Origin: Portibacter lacus
GTDB lineage: Bacteria; Bacteroidota; Bacteroidia; Chitinophagales; Saprospiraceae
NCBI RefSeq assembly: GCF_021533215.1
Contig: NZ_JAJNKA010000001.1
Location: 124,001-188,000 of the forward strand
Reading direction: 5' to 3'
DNA length: 64,000 nt
The first letter of the stretch is position 1. Each line of letters begins with the position of its first letter. Shown here one piece after another: positions 17,663 to 27,137 of this stretch. The notes beneath the pieces are model-generated. The model ran no database searches and was not told the origin of the DNA. It saw only the letters and a list, made by a program, of their open reading frames with translations. A program made the translations under genes and the position numbers.

Positions 17663-19389
17663 ATTTTTTCGGATAAATGACTAATTAGATCTCGAGTTTT
17701 AATATACACTTCCTCTAGATCGCCATCTTTTTTACCTGCAAAAACAGCGAGCTCAGCATTGGATAATATCGCGCTAACTTCAGCGACTTTTTCATCCTCT
17801 ACTCCTTGAGCACTTAGCTTTAACGCTACATTCGACTTCGAGATCTCGCTATTTGGGACATTTAATTTATCTGCTATAAAGCCTAACATTGACCTAGAAA
17901 TTTCTTCATAGAATGATCGATGATTCTCGTCCTTCATAAAGACTTCCGCTTGTGATAGTCTTTCTTCTGCGATCTTGCGAGCCTTATTCCTTTTCTTAAT
18001 GGTAGGATCTATTCCTGCTTCAATGTCTAGCTGTTTCTTCTTCCAGAATATAAACCCAATTCCTAGAACAGAAAGGCCTAGAATCGAAAGATGTAGTGGT
18101 CCGCCAAATAATCCTTTTGAATGTTTCGAAAGTTTCAAGGCAGGCATTATTCCTGTTAAGTTTCGGTCGTTTCCTTCTTCTTTTTCAATTACAATGTTTG
18201 CGCTTCCACTGCCTTGTTCCACCATTAGCTGAAACACTTTCGATTTCAAGGTGATGTATTCGTTTTTTCCAGGGTCAAAGTAAGAGAATTCGGCTTGAAA
18301 ACTCTGGCGACCTGCTTTTTTAGGAACAATCAGGTATTCGAATTGCTTAATCGTCTGAATCTCTCCGAACATTTCCCTTTCCCCTTTCTCGATGATATTC
18401 GGGTCATATATCTCAAAATCTTCTAAATGTTCTTGAGACGGCGGCAGAATATATTTCGGGTCTCCATTTCCAGCAACGGTAATGGTCAATGTAGCAGCAT
18501 CGTCAGTAGATAACTTCGTCTTGTCTAATGTAGCTTCCATCTGATAAGTTCCGATAGCTCCTGAGAAACTAGTCGGAGCACCTGATGGTAGCCCTATAAC
18601 GGAGATCATGAGGTCATTCGTCTTCACTGGAAATGACTTCAGATTCGAATTAAAGAAGAACCCAGATCCTCGTCTATTTGGATCTGGAAGACCTAGCGTT
18701 ACATTGGCACCTTGAATATCGAATTTTCCAGTCTGCTGTGGAAATAACATTCTTTTCTCTAGGATCTGTGTATTGTAGGTTTGGCCATTTATTTGTTCCT
18801 GTGATGCTTTTTTATCTCGAGAATGTTGGGGCAATACAAAGAAGCCAGAATAGTCCGCTTCCTTTTTAATGTCATAGGACCGAACCTCTTTTCTTGTATA
18901 AAGCTTGTAAGAAATACTTACTTTTTCACCAATATATACGGAATCTCTTGGTACTTCTAGCCTGACGAAAATATCTTTGTCAGTTGGTAAGCCGGAAGCC
19001 TTGAGTGTTTCCTCGTCCCTTTTAACAACAGTGATGGTAAATGGAGCGGTGGCTAGTCTATCTCCGTTGTAATTACAGTAAGCGGCTTTTATCGTGAATT
19101 TCCCAGTCTTAAGGGTCTGAAGATTATAGCTGTATATAAATTGCTGATTAACCTTTCCATTCACATTAGAGTAAGAAGAAGTCTGATTTGGTCCAGAAAT
19201 AATATTAAAATGATCGAAAACGGGCGGCTTGAAATCAGTGCCTTTGATGTTGTTCATGATGAATTCAACCCTGAAATTGTCGCCTTCTAATACTTTTAAT
19301 GAACTAGCATTAGCGTAGAAAACAGAGTTGTTCTGAGCGAAAGAGAAACTGAACCAAAATGTAAAAAGAAGCAATATCCCTATCCTCAT
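17659..19389 (-). CDS. batD: BatD family protein (full-length)
   Basis: Periplasmic/inner-membrane component of the Bat aerotolerance locus. Residues 1-18 are a signal peptide (ending SFAQ). Several immunoglobulin-like beta domains follow, with the family phrases VLEGDNFRVEFIMNNIKG, KPPVFDHFNIISGPNQ and DIFVRLEVPRDSVYIGEKV. A single transmembrane helix lies near residues 432-452 (LHLSILGLSVLGIGFIFW), followed by a cytoplasmic basic tail with an alpha-helical domain. Its start overlaps the stop of the short upstream BatD paralogue by four bases (ATGA). It is the last gene of the operon; its stop overlaps that of the convergent MFS gene. Confidence 0.9.
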   Translation of the reverse strand: MRIGILLLFTFWFSFSFAQNNSVFYANASSLKVLEGDNFRVEFIMNNIKGTDFKPPVFDHFNIISGPNQTSSYSNVNGKVNQQFIYSYNLQTLKTGKFTIKAAYCNYNGDRLATAPFTITVVKRDEETLKASGLPTDKDIFVRLEVPRDSVYIGEKVSISYKLYTRKEVRSYDIKKEADYSGFFVLPQHSRDKKASQEQINGQTYNTQILEKRMLFPQQTGKFDIQGANVTLGLPDPNRRGSGFFFNSNLKSFPVKTNDLMISVIGLPSGAPTSFSGAIGTYQMEATLDKTKLSTDDAATLTITVAGNGDPKYILPPSQEHLEDFEIYDPNIIEKGEREMFGEIQTIKQFEYLIVPKKAGRQSFQAEFSYFDPGKNEYITLKSKVFQLMVEQGSGSANIVIEKEEGNDRNLTGIMPALKLSKHSKGLFGGPLHLSILGLSVLGIGFIFWKKKQLDIEAGIDPTIKKRNKARKIAEERLSQAEVFMKDENHRSFYEEISRSMLGFIADKLNVPNSEISKSNVALKLSAQGVEDEKVAEVSAILSNAELAVFAGKKDGDLEEVYIKTRDLISHLSEKI

Positions 19390-19901
19390 ATTTTCTTTAA
19401 TTTTCTTTTCGGCTTTTTCTTTAATTCAGGTTCGCCTTGTTTTCCAAAAGGAAAGATCAGAGGACTCTCTGTCTTAGAAGAAACTCTATAATCTTTTCTG
19501 ATCTGCTCTGGATTATCTAAAATATAAACAGAAATAGGCTCTGTTTCCATATCTTCTTGAGCAAGTTTTAAGTAGGACTCTTCGATATATTGTTCTCCTA
19601 AATTTCGTGCTTTGAGGAAGTATGTATAAGTTGATTCTCTAAACATATTACCATTCACATATTGCATGCTGGTCGACATATTCGGTCCTCCTACGATATC
19701 GAAGTTAGAAAATGTAGGTGGAGTAAAGTCTCCTTGTAGATTTCGGATGATAATTTTAAATTCGAAAGCATTCCCATCTAGAATGGTATCACTTGCGACG
19801 ATTGCGGTGATATATTTGTCAATGTTTTCCTCGTTCTGAGCTTGGACATTAGAAAATCCAACTGTCAGTGCTAGGAATGTAAATAACAGTAATGTTTTCA
19901 T
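19386..19901 (-). CDS. Short BatD-like periplasmic protein (N-terminal domain only)
   Basis: A 171-residue secreted protein with signal MKTLLLFTFLALTVGFSNVQA. Its mature part parallels the first domain of the adjacent BatD: DGNAFEFKIIIRNLQGDFTPPTFSNFDIVGGPN corresponds to the BatD segment around VLEGDNFRVEFIMNN and the following SGPN motif. It has no transmembrane anchor and ends in a very basic tail (KKKPKRKLKKI). It probably arose by partial duplication of batD and is translationally coupled to it (four-base overlap). Its separate role in the Bat complex is unknown. Confidence 0.8.
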   Translation of the reverse strand: MKTLLLFTFLALTVGFSNVQAQNEENIDKYITAIVASDTILDGNAFEFKIIIRNLQGDFTPPTFSNFDIVGGPNMSTSMQYVNGNMFRESTYTYFLKARNLGEQYIEESYLKLAQEDMETEPISVYILDNPEQIRKDYRVSSKTESPLIFPFGKQGEPELKKKPKRKLKKI

Positions 19902-19978
19902 TTTAATGTCAATTTTAGGTTCTTTAAATTTGATTCTCTCTTTACGTATTTTAAAAATTTAATCAAAGGTGGAAAAGC

Positions 19979-20716
19979 TTACCAGTCCTTTTTTGGTTTC
20001 TTTTTATTTCCACTTTGTTTTCTCATCTTCTCTTGCACTTTTTTCTCTTCATTCTCAATAATCTGAAGTAGCTTTTCAGCATCTTCCTTGCTTAAATCAT
20101 CAGGATCGACTTCCTGCTCTTGAGGATTATCCTCGTTGATATCTTGTTCTCCAGCATCTTGTTGCTGCTCTTGTTGCTCCTGTTGCTCTTGATTTTCTTG
20201 TTGTTGCTGTTCTTGTTGTTCCTGCTGCTCCTCTTGGTCTTGCTCTTCTTGTTCTTGATCCTGCTGTTGTTGTTGCTGTTGCTGTTGTTCTTGCAGTTTC
20301 TGAATAATCATTTGCTGGAGATTATTCTTAGTTTCTTCATCATTGGGATCTATTTTCAATGCTTCTTTATAAGATTCAATAGCTTCTTTAAGATCACCTT
20401 TTTTCGCATAGGCATTCCCAAGATTGTAATAAGAATTGTTTTTTTCCTGATCGGTTTTTGCGGATTGTAATGCGGATTGGTACTTCTCGATCGCTTCCTC
20501 GTATCGTTCTTGCTGATAGATTGTATTTCCTAAATTGTAATTGCCTTTGAAGGCTTTTTTCTCTTCTAATGCTTTACGGTATTCTTCTTCTGCTTGATTG
20601 TATTCACCTTCTTTATAAGCCTTGTCACCAGACCGAAGTAACTTATGAGCAGATTGCCCACTCAAGGAAATGGAAAATAATATGAAAAGACATAAACCGC
20701 TATATTTCAAGTTCAT
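19979..20716 (-). CDS. TPR protein of the Bat operon (BatC-like)
   Basis: Secreted or membrane-anchored TPR protein, probably a scaffold for the BatA/BatB complex. From the ATG at 20716 the first 20 residues form a signal peptide (MNLKYSGLCLFILFSISLSG). Three TPR units follow (DKAYKEGEYNQAEEEYRKAL, YNLGNTIYQQERYEEAIEKY, YYNLGNAYAKKGDLKEAIES). Then comes a long low-complexity stretch of glutamine and glutamate with one run of about nine glutamines, and a lysine-rich end. Longer starts at 20746 or 20779 would run into batB and disrupt the signal. The CAG/CAA repeat tract may vary in length between strains. Confidence 0.85.
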   Translation of the reverse strand: MNLKYSGLCLFILFSISLSGQSAHKLLRSGDKAYKEGEYNQAEEEYRKALEEKKAFKGNYNLGNTIYQQERYEEAIEKYQSALQSAKTDQEKNNSYYNLGNAYAKKGDLKEAIESYKEALKIDPNDEETKNNLQQMIIQKLQEQQQQQQQQQDQEQEEQDQEEQQEQQEQQQQENQEQQEQQEQQQDAGEQDINEDNPQEQEVDPDDLSKEDAEKLLQIIENEEKKVQEKMRKQSGNKKKPKKDW

Positions 20717-20747
20717 CTTACAATATTTAATAATAAATCTATTCATA

Positions 20748-21761
20748 TCAAGCAATTGATGCTTTTTTTCTCTTCTCACTTAATATAAACTCAATGAAGA
20801 GTAGTGCTATTGCAAAAAATATAAAATATTGAAAATAGCTAGCGAAATCTGTGAAAGATTTTTGTTCAATTTCTCTTTTATCCAATTTCTCTAACTCTAT
20901 CTTAAGATCATCTATAATTTGCTGATTGGCCAAAATAGGGTAGTATTTTCCACCACCTTCATTTGCAACATTTTTAAGTAAGTCTGGGTTGAATTGAGAT
21001 TTAACTAATTTGCCCGCTTCATCTCTTTTAAAATCATTCACACCGTTAGGAGTTGTATAAGGTATGTAATCTCCTTCCTCCGTTCCGACACCTATGGTAT
21101 ACGTTACGATACCTTGATCATAAGCTTCTTTGACTTCAGATAAGGCTTGTTCATCGTGATCTTCACCGTCTGATATGATGATTATGGTTTTATGGTGCAG
21201 ATTGTCTTCTTGGAAAGCTCGTGAAGTTAAGGCGATAGCTTCTCCGATTGCTGTTCCTTGAGTTCCGGCTAATTCTGTATTCGCGGTTCTTAAGAACAAT
21301 GAAGTAGCAGCATAATCGCTAGTTAATGGCATCTGTAAATATGCTTCACCAGCAAAAAGCACTAACCCAATTCGATTGCCTCTTAGTTCTGTGACCATTT
21401 TCTCTGCAAAACGTTTAGATCTTTCTAATCGATTAGGAGAGACATCCTGGGTCATCATGGACTGTGAAATATCTAAAAGCACAAATATGTCAGCACTTTT
21501 GGAAAGGACTTTAGCCTTTTTATTTCCCCATTGTGGATTAGCCCATGCGACTGCTAAGAATAAAATTGACAATAATAAAAGAAGTTGCTTTGTTCTTCTT
21601 CGAATATTAGATATGTGTCCTAATGTAGAAGCTTGGAGGTTAGCGGATATTAAGCGATCAATCCTCTGGTTCCTCCATCTAAAAGATAAATAGAACAAGA
21701 AGATTAATATCGGAATACCAATCAATAAATATAAATTATTTATTTCCTCAAATCTAAACAT
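20748..21761 (-). CDS. batB: BatB, von Willebrand A domain membrane protein
   Basis: Inner-membrane protein of the Bat locus. Two N-terminal helices (residues about 10-27 and 58-75) are followed by a VWA domain with the metal-ion-dependent adhesion site DISQSMMTQD near residue 97, GLVLFAGEAYLQMPLTSD, and the third-loop IIIISDGEDHDEQALSE. A C-terminal helix (YFQYFIFFAIALLFIEFIL) anchors it again. The length of 337 residues is standard. It lies five bases downstream of batA. In Bacteroides, Bat genes help survival in oxygen; the precise activity is not known. Confidence 0.92.
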   Translation of the reverse strand: MFRFEEINNLYLLIGIPILIFLFYLSFRWRNQRIDRLISANLQASTLGHISNIRRRTKQLLLLLSILFLAVAWANPQWGNKKAKVLSKSADIFVLLDISQSMMTQDVSPNRLERSKRFAEKMVTELRGNRIGLVLFAGEAYLQMPLTSDYAATSLFLRTANTELAGTQGTAIGEAIALTSRAFQEDNLHHKTIIIISDGEDHDEQALSEVKEAYDQGIVTYTIGVGTEEGDYIPYTTPNGVNDFKRDEAGKLVKSQFNPDLLKNVANEGGGKYYPILANQQIIDDLKIELEKLDKREIEQKSFTDFASYFQYFIFFAIALLFIEFILSEKRKKASIA

Positions 21762-21765
21762 AGAA

Positions 21766-22767
21766 TTATGGTATCGTTCTTAAAATGGTAAATCTTAATA
21801 TTATTTCTAATAAGATCAACATCAATCCAATAACAAAGAAGAAACGGAATTCTTCACTATATCGTTTGAAAACATTGACCTCAATTTCCGTTTTCTCTAA
21901 TTGATCTATTTGATCATATATGTTTTTTAATGCTGCTTCGTCTGATGCTCTAAAGTATCGACCACCTGTCATGTCAGCTATTTTTCTTAGTAACTGCTCA
22001 TCTAATCTTCCTCTAGTCATTCCGAAGATGATGGTTCCGTCCCTACGAATGCTGGTCGGACCTAATGCATTCTTATTAGATCCAACGCCGATAGTATACA
22101 CTCTGATGCCAAACTCTTTTGCAATTTCTGCTGCCGTTGTCGGTGTTACGTATCCTGAGTTATTGACTCCGTCGGTTAGTAGTATAATTACCTTACTTGA
22201 TGAAGGACTATCCTTAAGTCGATTAACGGCAGTTGCTAATCCCATTCCGATGGCTGTCCCATCAGCTAGCAAACCACATTGTAAATTTTCAAGAAAATCA
22301 ATAACCACTCTATGATCTGTAGTTAGGGGGCATTGTGTGAAACTCTCTTCAGCAAACACCGTAAGACCTATTCTGTCATATTCACGTTTTCTAACAAATT
22401 CTGCCGCTACTTCTTTCGTAACACTTAGTCGATCTGGTTCGAAATCACGTGTAAGCATACTTGTGGACAAATCAATAGACATCATAATATCTATTCCCTC
22501 GGCTTTCACTTCTTCTTCCTTGAGGGTTAGTTGAGGTCTCGCTAATGCGACAATAAAAAAGGTTAACCCAGCTATTCTTAACCATGGCAAAAATGGGATT
22601 AGAAAAGTTCTGATAGAAAACGGCCTATCAAGTCCTGAGACACTAGATATCTTTAGCCTGGGGGGATTTTCCTTTTGAAAAGTCCACCATATCATGAATG
22701 GAATAAGCGCCAGCAATAGAAAGAATGCTGGAGATTCAAAATGGATGTTTCTTAATAAACCGATCAT
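21766..22767 (-). CDS. batA: BatA, von Willebrand A domain membrane protein
   Basis: Inner-membrane VWA protein paralogous to the adjacent BatB. It has two N-terminal helices, then the MIDAS motif MMSIDLSTSMLTRDFEPDRL near residues 91-110, VFAEESFTQCPLTTDHR and VIILLTDGVNNSGYV. A C-terminal helix follows (FFFVIGLMLILLEIIL). The 333-residue length is normal. Its ATG overlaps the stop of the upstream membrane protein gene by four bases (ATGA), showing translational coupling within the operon. Confidence 0.92.
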   Translation of the reverse strand: MIGLLRNIHFESPAFFLLLALIPFMIWWTFQKENPPRLKISSVSGLDRPFSIRTFLIPFLPWLRIAGLTFFIVALARPQLTLKEEEVKAEGIDIMMSIDLSTSMLTRDFEPDRLSVTKEVAAEFVRKREYDRIGLTVFAEESFTQCPLTTDHRVVIDFLENLQCGLLADGTAIGMGLATAVNRLKDSPSSSKVIILLTDGVNNSGYVTPTTAAEIAKEFGIRVYTIGVGSNKNALGPTSIRRDGTIIFGMTRGRLDEQLLRKIADMTGGRYFRASDEAALKNIYDQIDQLEKTEIEVNVFKRYSEEFRFFFVIGLMLILLEIILRFTILRTIP

Positions 22768-23804
22768 TCTTCCTCTTCATTTTCATGAACAATAGGTTTC
22801 TTTGTACGTCGAACGAATTCTACCGCATCATTCATAAACTCTTCATGAATATTGACTTCAGGTTTTGCTTTTGCAAATTTTACTAAATCAGAAATTTGCA
22901 GTATGCGCTTCAGCTTTTCTTGATCTTCCTTTGTAAATGATTTATCATTTATAGATCGGATGATCTGACTAGTTGTGTTCTCTAATGCCTTGATGCTATA
23001 CCTTCCCTCTAAATATCCTCTGATGATATGGCTCAATTCACTCTGGTATTGTTTGATTTCGCCCTTTTGCCAAAGTTGTTTGCCTCGTAGATCTTTAAGT
23101 TGTGTCAATGCTTGAACATCAGGTGGAATGTAGATGACTTCTTCTTCGACTTCCACTTGGTCCCTTGCTTTTTGCTTTTTGTAATATTTATATAAGAAGT
23201 AGAATAACAATAGAGGAATCAAGATGTAAAGCAATATGGGGAGGAAATCTCTGATTGAGAGATTTTCTCTAGCAATATCTTTTATCGGAGCAAGTCCAGT
23301 AGAGTCGATAACCGCTAAGTCATATTCCTTAAAGGTCACTTTCATTAACGCACGGTTAGTCTTCGCAGTTCTATTGTTAATGGTGAATGGGAAGCCATCG
23401 AAAATATAAATTCCAACATCGAAGAAGGAAATATTAATGGTGTTTCGGTACAATACAGAATCACCATTCTGGACTTTGTCCCATTTAATTTCCGTATCCG
23501 TTAGTATTCCATCCTTATTTTTATCTTCCCAAAGTCCAAAGCTATTGATACTAATATCAGCGTCTTCAGAAACAATACTATCGCTTTGGCTAGCAGTCGC
23601 ACCATAAAAACTCATTTTCTGAAGTGCGTCGATCTGAATTTGACTAATGCTTTCTGCATCTGCTTGTTCTAAAGTGATGACAAGATTAGCTTGATTACCT
23701 ACTGCGATAGAATCTTCTATGAATGCATTGTACATGAGTTCTTGGGAAGTCCCGAGAAAACTGGTTAGCATAATTAATAATATCCCTGTAATCCGCAAAT
23801 CCAT
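22764..23804 (-). CDS. Bat-operon membrane protein of unknown function (DUF4381-like position)
   Basis: A 346-residue secreted/membrane protein. It has an N-terminal signal (LRITGILLIMLTSFLGTS), a periplasmic beta-rich region of about 160 residues resembling a BatD-type Ig domain (IAVGNQANLVITLEQ, VGIYIFDGFPFTINNR), a transmembrane helix near residues 190-210 (FLPILLYILIPLLLFYFLY), and a cytoplasmic alpha-helical tail with YIPPDVQALTQLKDLRGKQL. A gene of this architecture commonly sits between DUF58 and batA genes in Bacteroidota. It begins five bases after the DUF58 gene. Function is inferred only from context. Confidence 0.75.
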   Translation of the reverse strand: MDLRITGILLIMLTSFLGTSQELMYNAFIEDSIAVGNQANLVITLEQADAESISQIQIDALQKMSFYGATASQSDSIVSEDADISINSFGLWEDKNKDGILTDTEIKWDKVQNGDSVLYRNTINISFFDVGIYIFDGFPFTINNRTAKTNRALMKVTFKEYDLAVIDSTGLAPIKDIARENLSIRDFLPILLYILIPLLLFYFLYKYYKKQKARDQVEVEEEVIYIPPDVQALTQLKDLRGKQLWQKGEIKQYQSELSHIIRGYLEGRYSIKALENTTSQIIRSINDKSFTKEDQEKLKRILQISDLVKFAKAKPEVNIHEEFMNDAVEFVRRTKKPIVHENEEEE

Positions 23805-23809
23805 TGACC

Positions 23810-24676
23810 TTAGTAAGATTTAAAAAGTTTAATCATTTCTTTAATATAATCGTCTTCCGTACTTATACTAGTTGTTTTCAGCCCTAAATGCTGGAAATTC
23901 TTGTAAAACAAAGCTTGCCTTTCTGCAAATCTCGATTCGTAATTTTCTCTAAGTTTTTTGCTAGAACTATCTATGACATATTTTTTTCCAGTCTCCGCAT
24001 CGACTAAATCTAACAAACCTACATTAGGTAAAGTTTTTTCATATCGATCATAAACATGCAGTCCAATAATGTCATGTTTCCTGGATGATATCCTTAGACT
24101 TTCAAGGTAGTCACCAGTTATGAAATCAGAAATTAAGAAAGCGATGCTTTTCTTTTTGATGATATTGTTGAGGTATTGAAGCGGTTCTTTTAAATCAGTA
24201 CCGTTGCTTTTAGGTTCGAAGTAGATTAATTCTCGGATAATCCTCAGAATGTGTTGCTTCCCTTTTTTCGGTGGGATGTATAATTCTACTTGATCCGTAA
24301 ACAAAATTGCTCCTACCTTATCATTATTATTGATGGCAGAAAAAGCGATCACAGCAGCAAGTTCAGTGATATAGTCATTTTTGAACTGATCTGCAGTTCC
24401 GAAAAATGCAGATTTACTAACATCGATCAGGAGCATCACGGTGAGCTCTCGTTCTTCTTCGAAAACTTTTACGTGTGGCTCATTGGTTCTTGCAGTCACA
24501 TTCCAGTCAATATTACGTACGTCGTCACCGTAATTATAGGCCCGAACTTCACTGAAAGACATACCACGTCCTTTAAAGGCGGAGTGGTATTCGCCCGAGA
24601 AAATATGTTTACTAAGACGCTTGGTCTTAATTTCAATTTTCCGTACTTTTTTTAATATTTCCTTGACGTCGCGCAT
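23810..24676 (-). CDS. DUF58 domain protein of the Bat operon
   Basis: Cytoplasmic 288-residue protein of the DUF58 family, a VWA-like fold without membrane segments. Visible signatures are FKGRGMSFSEVRAYNYGDDVRNIDWNVTARTN in part (the GDDVRNIDWN motif near residues 50-59), HVKVFEEERELTVMLLIDVS with a DVSKS MIDAS-like site, and FLISDFITGDY. DUF58 proteins are regular partners of MoxR ATPases. Only three bases separate it from moxR upstream. Confidence 0.92.
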   Translation of the reverse strand: MRDVKEILKKVRKIEIKTKRLSKHIFSGEYHSAFKGRGMSFSEVRAYNYGDDVRNIDWNVTARTNEPHVKVFEEERELTVMLLIDVSKSAFFGTADQFKNDYITELAAVIAFSAINNNDKVGAILFTDQVELYIPPKKGKQHILRIIRELIYFEPKSNGTDLKEPLQYLNNIIKKKSIAFLISDFITGDYLESLRISSRKHDIIGLHVYDRYEKTLPNVGLLDLVDAETGKKYVIDSSSKKLRENYESRFAERQALFYKNFQHLGLKTTSISTEDDYIKEMIKLFKSY

Positions 24677-24679
24677 AAA

Positions 24680-25675
24680 TTAAGGGACCTCAACTGCATT
24701 TAAAATTTTCGTAATGATATCTTCTTGCGTGATGTTTTCAGCTTCTGCCTCATAACTTAATCCAATCCGGTGTCTCAGCACATCCTGGCATATTTCTCTT
24801 ACATCTTCAGGAATAACATATCCCCTTCTATTTAGAAATGCAAGCGCTTTAGAGGCAACGGCTAAGTTGATACTCGCCCTTGGAGATCCTCCATAATTTA
24901 TTAATCCTTCGATTTCATCAAGTCCGTATTCTTTTGGATTACGTGAAGCAAAAACAATATCAAGGATATAGTTTTCTATTTTCTCATCCATGTAGACTTG
25001 CTTAACCAATTGTCTAGCTTTGATAATTTGACCTGGATCTATTACCGGTGATATTTTCTGGGTAGTTTCTCCACTGATCACCTTTCTTATAATCGCTTTT
25101 TCTTCTGCTTTATCAGGATATTCTACCTTGACTTTAAGCATGAATCGATCGACTTGTGCCTCAGGAAGAGGATAAGTTCCTTCTTGGTCTATTGGGTTTT
25201 GTGTAGCCAATACCAAGAAAGGTTCTTTCAGTGGAAAGGTGTCTCTTCCGATGGTAACTTGTCTTTCCTGCATTGCTTCTAATAGTGCACTCTGAACTTT
25301 TGCAGGTGCTCGATTAATTTCATCAGCAAGGATGAAATTAGCAAATATAGGTCCTTGTCGTACCGTAAATTCACTTTTTGCAGGATTGTAGATCATGGTC
25401 CCGATAATATCCGATGGAAGTAAATCCGGCGTGAATTGTATTCGACTAAAACTTGCATCAATAGCAGAAGCTAATGTTTTGATAGAAAGTGTTTTCGCAA
25501 GTCCAGGCAAACCTTCTAATAAAACATGCCCATTCGCGAGCAGCCCTATCAAAAGACGATCGACCATATTAATCTGGCCAACGATTACTTTTGAAGCTTC
25601 AGCTCTTATATCATCGACGAAAGCACTCGCTTGATGAATTTGTTGATTCAGCAACTCTATATCTACTTCTGACAT
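24680..25675 (-). CDS. MoxR family AAA+ ATPase
   Basis: First gene of the Bat operon: a chaperone-like AAA+ ATPase of the MoxR group, thought to activate VWA-domain partners, here BatA and BatB. The 331-residue protein has Walker A GLPGLAKT at residues 55-62, the Walker B segment FILADEINRAPAKVQSALL, sensor 1 LATQNPIDQEGTYPLPEAQ with the following DRFMLK, and the GSPRASINLAVASKALAF sensor 2 region. It starts at an ATG. The 149-base gap upstream contains the likely operon promoter, including a CAAGTTTA element (minus strand TAAACTTG, one mismatch to TAnnTTTG) at 25706-25713. Confidence 0.94.
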   Translation of the reverse strand: MSEVDIELLNQQIHQASAFVDDIRAEASKVIVGQINMVDRLLIGLLANGHVLLEGLPGLAKTLSIKTLASAIDASFSRIQFTPDLLPSDIIGTMIYNPAKSEFTVRQGPIFANFILADEINRAPAKVQSALLEAMQERQVTIGRDTFPLKEPFLVLATQNPIDQEGTYPLPEAQVDRFMLKVKVEYPDKAEEKAIIRKVISGETTQKISPVIDPGQIIKARQLVKQVYMDEKIENYILDIVFASRNPKEYGLDEIEGLINYGGSPRASINLAVASKALAFLNRRGYVIPEDVREICQDVLRHRIGLSYEAEAENITQEDIITKILNAVEVP

Positions 25676-25824
25676 ATCTATTTTTTCTGTTTATTAAAGA
25701 ATTTGCAAGTTTAAAAAATTGTTTAAATACGATAAAATTTTTTCGATAAGAAAACTAGTATTTTCTAAGTACTAAACCAATTTATAGATAGATTTTATCA
25801 ATTTTTAATTAGTCCCAAAATCGA

Positions 25825-27087
25825 CTAATTCTTTTCAGCGTAATCTAAAACGGATTGCCAGACTCTAAATACGTTTTTAGAACAAATTTTTTCAATATCT
25901 TCATCGGAATAACCTCTTCTTAACAGTTCTGCAATTAAATTGGGATATTCTGAGACGTCTTTCAGTCCCGTAGGCAATGAATCACCTACGCCATCAAAAT
26001 CTGAACCTAAGCCTACATGATCTATTCCAGCTAGTTTAACAACGTTGTCTATGTGATTAGCCACCATGTCTACATCTGAGAAAGCTAGTGGATTTTTCGA
26101 ATAATAGGCATCGATGACTTCTTCTGCCGCATCATCCCTATAGCTCAGTCCTTTTTCTTCTAGGATATTAGTTAGGTCGGTTCTTGCTTTATTTCTTTCA
26201 TCGGCAACTTTCCCATCTAAAAAAGTAGATCCAAAATTGATCTGAATTACACCACCATTTTCTCCTAATTTTTTAATCATATCGTCACTCATGTTTCTTT
26301 CAAATCCAGGAGTGTATTTTCTGGCGGAGGAGTGGGATGCGATTACAGGAACTTTAGATTTTTCTATAACTTGATAAAAAGTATTGTCGGAGACGTGTGA
26401 AATATCTACCATAATCCCAACCTTGTTCATTTCTTCTATTAAGGTATATCCGAATTCGCTTAAGCCTCCATATGTTCCAGTCGTATCATAACTACTATCA
26501 CAGATGTGGTTATCTTTTCCATGGGTTAAAGTGATATAGGAAATTCCACGATCTTTAAAATATTGGACATTTTCTAATTTGCCTTCTATAGGTGCTCCAT
26601 TTTCCATTCCCATTGGTAAGGAAATGATTCCTTTTTTAAAATGTTGTCTGACATCATCAGGAGAAGTAGCGATTGCATAGTATTCTGGTAATTCTGCTGC
26701 GATGCCGGTAACCATGTTGATTAAGGTATCTGCTAGATATTTAGCTCGGCCATCTTGGTAAGAAGAGGGAATGAAGATACTCATGAATGGTGCATTTAGA
26801 CCTCCTTTTTTAGCTCTGACGAAGTCAAAATCTCCTTCATCAGTTTCAACTGGGATGCCCATGTATTCTCGATCTAGCTTGAAGTTTTTAACTTTTAATC
26901 TGTAAGGTAGGTCAATATGTCCGTCCGTGATGATGTATTCTTGAGCAAGCATATTCGCTTTTTTATCTACATCATTTTGAATCATGGCGTCTTCTAATAG
27001 AGGAGCATCATTATTGAGTGGAACTTTTGATTTAGTGGCGCAAGATATAAGAACTGGAATGGTTAATAAGATTATGATTCTTAGCAT
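25825..27087 (-). CDS. Membrane dipeptidase (peptidase M19), lipoprotein
   Basis: Predicted zinc dipeptidase of the M19 renal-dipeptidase family, lipid-anchored in the periplasm or on the surface. The signal MLRIIILLTIPVLISC ends in a lipobox cysteine at residue 16. The zinc-site motif ITDGHIDLPYRL, the bridging region MGMENGAPIEG, the histidine loops DISHVSDNTF and IASHSSARKY, and GLGSDFDGVGDSLPTGL are all present. The length (420 residues) is normal. An 8-bp inverted repeat (AATTAGTC / GACTAATT) spans its stop codon but lacks a T-tract. Confidence 0.93.
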   Translation of the reverse strand: MLRIIILLTIPVLISCATKSKVPLNNDAPLLEDAMIQNDVDKKANMLAQEYIITDGHIDLPYRLKVKNFKLDREYMGIPVETDEGDFDFVRAKKGGLNAPFMSIFIPSSYQDGRAKYLADTLINMVTGIAAELPEYYAIATSPDDVRQHFKKGIISLPMGMENGAPIEGKLENVQYFKDRGISYITLTHGKDNHICDSSYDTTGTYGGLSEFGYTLIEEMNKVGIMVDISHVSDNTFYQVIEKSKVPVIASHSSARKYTPGFERNMSDDMIKKLGENGGVIQINFGSTFLDGKVADERNKARTDLTNILEEKGLSYRDDAAEEVIDAYYSKNPLAFSDVDMVANHIDNVVKLAGIDHVGLGSDFDGVGDSLPTGLKDVSEYPNLIAELLRRGYSDEDIEKICSKNVFRVWQSVLDYAEKN

Positions 27088-27137
27088 GAGTTTGGTATTT
27101 TATTTATGTAAATTTATCAATCTTTCATTGGTCTACC

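Noticed and set aside
20120-20470. Leucine-rich plus-strand open frame of 116 codons
   Set aside because: It is the complement of the glutamine/glutamate codon repeats in the Bat TPR gene; the poly-leucine is a mirror artefact with no start context.
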